From NCBI GenBank assembly GCA_017458025.1, contig JAFTGG010000066.1:1-15090 (forward strand): a stretch of 15,090 bases of DNA. The letters run 5' to 3'. The notes below the pieces were generated by a model. It was not told the origin of the DNA, did not search any database, and was given only the letters and a program-made list of their open reading frames with translations. Positions 13,602 to 15,090 of the stretch are shown here, in pieces (position 1 is the first letter of the stretch; each line of letters starts with the position of its first letter). The position numbers and the translations under genes are program-made. The stretch comes from Oscillospiraceae bacterium (GTDB taxonomy: Bacteria > Bacillota > Clostridia > Oscillospirales > Oscillospiraceae).

Positions 13602-13635
13602 AAAAAACAGGCGCCGCCCATTCGGGCGGCGCCTG
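13602..13635 (-). terminator. Terminator after the BMP lipoprotein gene
   Basis: A perfect 12-bp GC-rich stem pairs 13608-13619 with 13624-13635 around a 4-base loop, followed on the minus strand by six T (13602-13607). It separates the lipoprotein gene from the downstream ATPase gene. Confidence 0.93.
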
Positions 13636-13663
13636 CCGTGCGTTGGCCGTGAGGATCGTGGAA

Positions 13664-14674
13664 TCAGTTGAGCGTGAACGCCGGGCACTCGGCGACGGTG
13701 GTGGGGACGCTCTTCTTGCCGTCGATGATCTCCTTCTTGGCGCCCTCGACATAGGTCAGAACGTCGGCGGGGATGTGGTCGCGGGTCGGGGCGAGGTCAA
13801 CGCCGCCGTTGGAGAGGTCATACATGTGGATACCGGCGGTGAAGCTGCCGGCCTTGACCGCCTTGGAGATATCCTGGGAGGCGATGTCGACGCGCTTCAT
13901 AGCGGAGGTGATGACGTGATCCGGAGCGAGGATCGACTGGTCGGTATCGACGCCGATGGCCCAGATGCCTTCCTCGTTGCACGCCTCGATGACGCCCATG
14001 CCGGTGCCGCCCGCCGCGTGGTAGATGACGTCGGCGCCCTGGGTGATCATGTTCTTGGCGGCGGTGGAGCCGCCGGCGGAGTCGCCGAAGGAGTTGGCGT
14101 TATACTGCAGAACGGTCGCGTCGGGGCAGACCTCGAGGACGCCGGTGATGTAGCCGATGCCGAAGAGGTTCATCTGATCGGAGACCATGCCCTGCACATA
14201 GCCGACGGTCTTGGACGAGGTGACGGAGCCGGCGACGAGGCCGACGAGGTAGGAAGCCTGCTCCTGCGCGAACATCAGGCAGGCGACGTTCGGCAGATCA
14301 ATGCTGGAGTCGTCGATGATGGCGAACTTCTGGTCGGGGTTGGCCTCGGCGGCCGCCTTGGTGGCGTCCGCGAGCATGTAGCCGACGCAGATGATCAGGT
14401 CATAGCCGTCGTCGATGAAGGTGTTGATGTTGGTCTGATAGTCCGCGTCGGTCTTGCTTTCGAGGTACTTGACCTCAAAGCTGCTGTCCTCGGCCGCGAG
14501 CGCCTGCAGGCCTTCCCAGGAGGTCTGGTTGAAGGACTTGTCGTTGACGCCGCCGACGTCGGTGACCATACCGATTTTGGTCTTGGAGCCGGAGCTGCCG
14601 CTGTTGCCGCTGCCGCAGGCAACGAGCGCGAACACCATACACAGAGCAAGGACAAGAGCAAGGATCTTTTTCAT
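13664..14674 (-). CDS. BMP-family nucleoside-binding lipoprotein (NupN/BmpA-like)
   Basis: This is the extracellular substrate-binding protein of the importer, tethered to the membrane by lipid. The 336-residue precursor starts with a classic lipoprotein signal: positive KK, a hydrophobic core and the lipobox LVAC, with C20 as the lipidated residue. A Gly/Ser-rich linker follows. The mature domain opens with IGMVTDVGGVNDKSFNQTSW, the hallmark of BMP proteins such as BmpA, PnrA and Med, which bind nucleosides. Later segments such as LIICVGYMLAD, IYHAAGGTGMGVIEA and AIGVDTDQS are also typical. ATG 14674-14672 is chosen with GGAGGA 6 bases upstream; a longer frame to 14809 runs through the promoter. 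It forms its own unit between a promoter (14735-14763) and a terminator, upstream of the ATPase operon, which permits higher expression of the binding protein. Confidence 0.95.
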   Translation of the reverse strand: MKKILALVLALCMVFALVACGSGNSGSSGSKTKIGMVTDVGGVNDKSFNQTSWEGLQALAAEDSSFEVKYLESKTDADYQTNINTFIDDGYDLIICVGYMLADATKAAAEANPDQKFAIIDDSSIDLPNVACLMFAQEQASYLVGLVAGSVTSSKTVGYVQGMVSDQMNLFGIGYITGVLEVCPDATVLQYNANSFGDSAGGSTAAKNMITQGADVIYHAAGGTGMGVIEACNEEGIWAIGVDTDQSILAPDHVITSAMKRVDIASQDISKAVKAGSFTAGIHMYDLSNGGVDLAPTRDHIPADVLTYVEGAKKEIIDGKKSVPTTVAECPAFTLN

Positions 14675-14734
14675 GTTGTTTCCTCCGTAAAAATTTTTTT
14701 GGACCTTTCTGGGAAAGGACCCATATCTTTGCTT

Positions 14735-14763
14735 AGTATACCATAGCCCCGCCGGACAATCAA
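14735..14763 (-). promoter_or_regulatory. Promoter of the BMP lipoprotein gene
   Basis: On the minus strand a -35 TTGATT (14758-14763) and a -10 TATACT (14735-14740) are separated by 17 bases, about 60 bases before the start codon. The -35 box overlaps the stop codon of the upstream ylbJ-like gene. Confidence 0.75.
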
Positions 14764-15090
14764 GGATAAAAATGCCCAAAAAATTGCAGTTGCGACACAA
14801 ATATCGCAAGTGGCACGGAAAGCAGCGCCTGCACGGCTTTTCCGAGGAAATACCACCGCGCCGAAAGCCCCGTGCCGTCGAGCACCGAGAGCGTCTGCGC
14901 GTGGACGCTCAGCCCGCCCCAGCCCAGCAGCGCCGCGCAGAGCACGAAGCCGCCGCGGTCGGCGCGCAGCGCCAGCACGCCGTTCGTCAGCTCGACGAAG
15001 CCGAGCAGCAGCGGACGGTCCGGCAGCACGAGCGTCGCGAGCCGCAGCACCACCGCGAACAGCACCACGAACCCGCACACGCTCCACACC
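14760..15090 (-). CDS. ylbJ: C-terminal part of a YlbJ-like sporulation membrane protein (start outside the window)
   Basis: A minus-strand frame enters from the right edge and ends at TGA 14762-14760. The visible 109 residues hold several hydrophobic segments and the stretch FVELTNG, then LLGWGGLSVHAQTLSVL followed by YFLGKAVQALLS. This matches the C-terminal region of YlbJ, an integral membrane protein needed for sporulation and spore coat formation in Bacillus, where a similar GG-x-SV-x-AQ segment occurs. The family belongs to the 'nucleoside recognition/gate' domain group, whose name is not good evidence of nucleoside transport. The N-terminal two thirds lie outside the window, so another gate-domain protein is possible. 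It is the nearest upstream gene to the BMP lipoprotein on the same strand. Confidence 0.65.
   Translation of the reverse strand, partial: VWSVCGFVVLFAVVLRLATLVLPDRPLLLGFVELTNGVLALRADRGGFVLCAALLGWGGLSVHAQTLSVLDGTGLSARWYFLGKAVQALLSVPLAIFVSQLQFFGHFYP

Noticed and set aside
14675..14809. Extended BMP lipoprotein frame starting at TTG 14809.
   Set aside because: It crosses the promoter and the end of the ylbJ-like gene. The lipoprotein signal peptide begins properly at ATG 14674 after a GGAGGA.
14760..15090. Reading the 'nucleoside recognition' domain name of YlbJ-like proteins as evidence that this gene belongs to the nucleoside locus.
   Set aside because: The domain name is historical. The visible C-terminus fits the sporulation protein YlbJ, and the lipoprotein gene next to it has its own promoter.
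1..15090. Search for CRISPR repeats, tRNA or rRNA genes, insertion sequences, phage genes or toxin-antitoxin pairs.
   Set aside because: No repeated spaced units, RNA gene motifs, transposase-like frames or flanking terminal repeats were recognised by eye. Small RNAs in the gaps cannot be excluded.

Overview
The window is GC-rich bacterial chromosome with Gram-positive regulatory signals: strong AGGAGG ribosome sites, TTGACA/TATAAT-type promoters with 17-bp spacers, and hairpin-plus-U terminators. A reverse-type rubrerythrin, a rubredoxin, a glycyl radical enzyme with its activase, an ECF-type BioY and the end of a probable YlbJ sporulation protein point to a strictly anaerobic, probably spore-forming, high-GC member of the Clostridia (Oscillospiraceae-like). 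The taxon is an inference from gene content. No rRNA, tRNA, CRISPR array, insertion sequence or phage gene was seen, and no gene-free stretch exceeds 300 bases.

Layout. (a) 1-131 is the tail of a LysM-domain protein, ending at a two-way terminator. (b) 205-1515, minus strand: rpe then recR. (c) 1588-2640, minus strand: bioY and an overlapping DUF1284 gene, behind a promoter whose -35 box lies in a BirA-type biotin operator. (d) 2688-3755, plus strand: an oxidative-stress cassette of reverse rubrerythrin, a small DUF4177 protein and a 50-residue rubredoxin with an unusual Cys-X-Cys metal loop. (e) 3779-6254, plus strand: deoC, deoD and a uridine-kinase-like nucleoside kinase. (f) 6263-9884, plus strand: a lone PTS EIIC-type permease gene behind a striking inverted repeat, then yjjI (glycyl radical enzyme) and yjjW (its activase). 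(g) 9929-14763, minus strand: a nucleoside-type ABC importer (two permeases, a double-cassette ATPase and, as a separate unit, a BMP-family lipoprotein). (h) 14760-15090, minus strand: the C-terminus of a YlbJ-like membrane protein.

How it fits together. Sections e to g look like one nucleoside acquisition and breakdown locus of about 11 kb. The BMP lipoprotein and ABC importer would bring nucleosides in. DeoD would split purine (deoxy)nucleosides to base plus (deoxy)ribose-1-phosphate, DeoC would cleave deoxyribose-5-phosphate to acetaldehyde and glyceraldehyde-3-phosphate, and the kinase would salvage nucleosides. Phosphopentomutase (DeoB), which links DeoD to DeoC, is not in the window.

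The most interesting part is yjjI-yjjW. To my knowledge the substrate of this glycyl radical enzyme is not established, and in Escherichia coli the same pair lies beside deoCABD. Finding it here beside deoC, deoD and a nucleoside importer, in a very different bacterium, suggests that YjjI works on a nucleoside- or deoxyribose-derived substrate.
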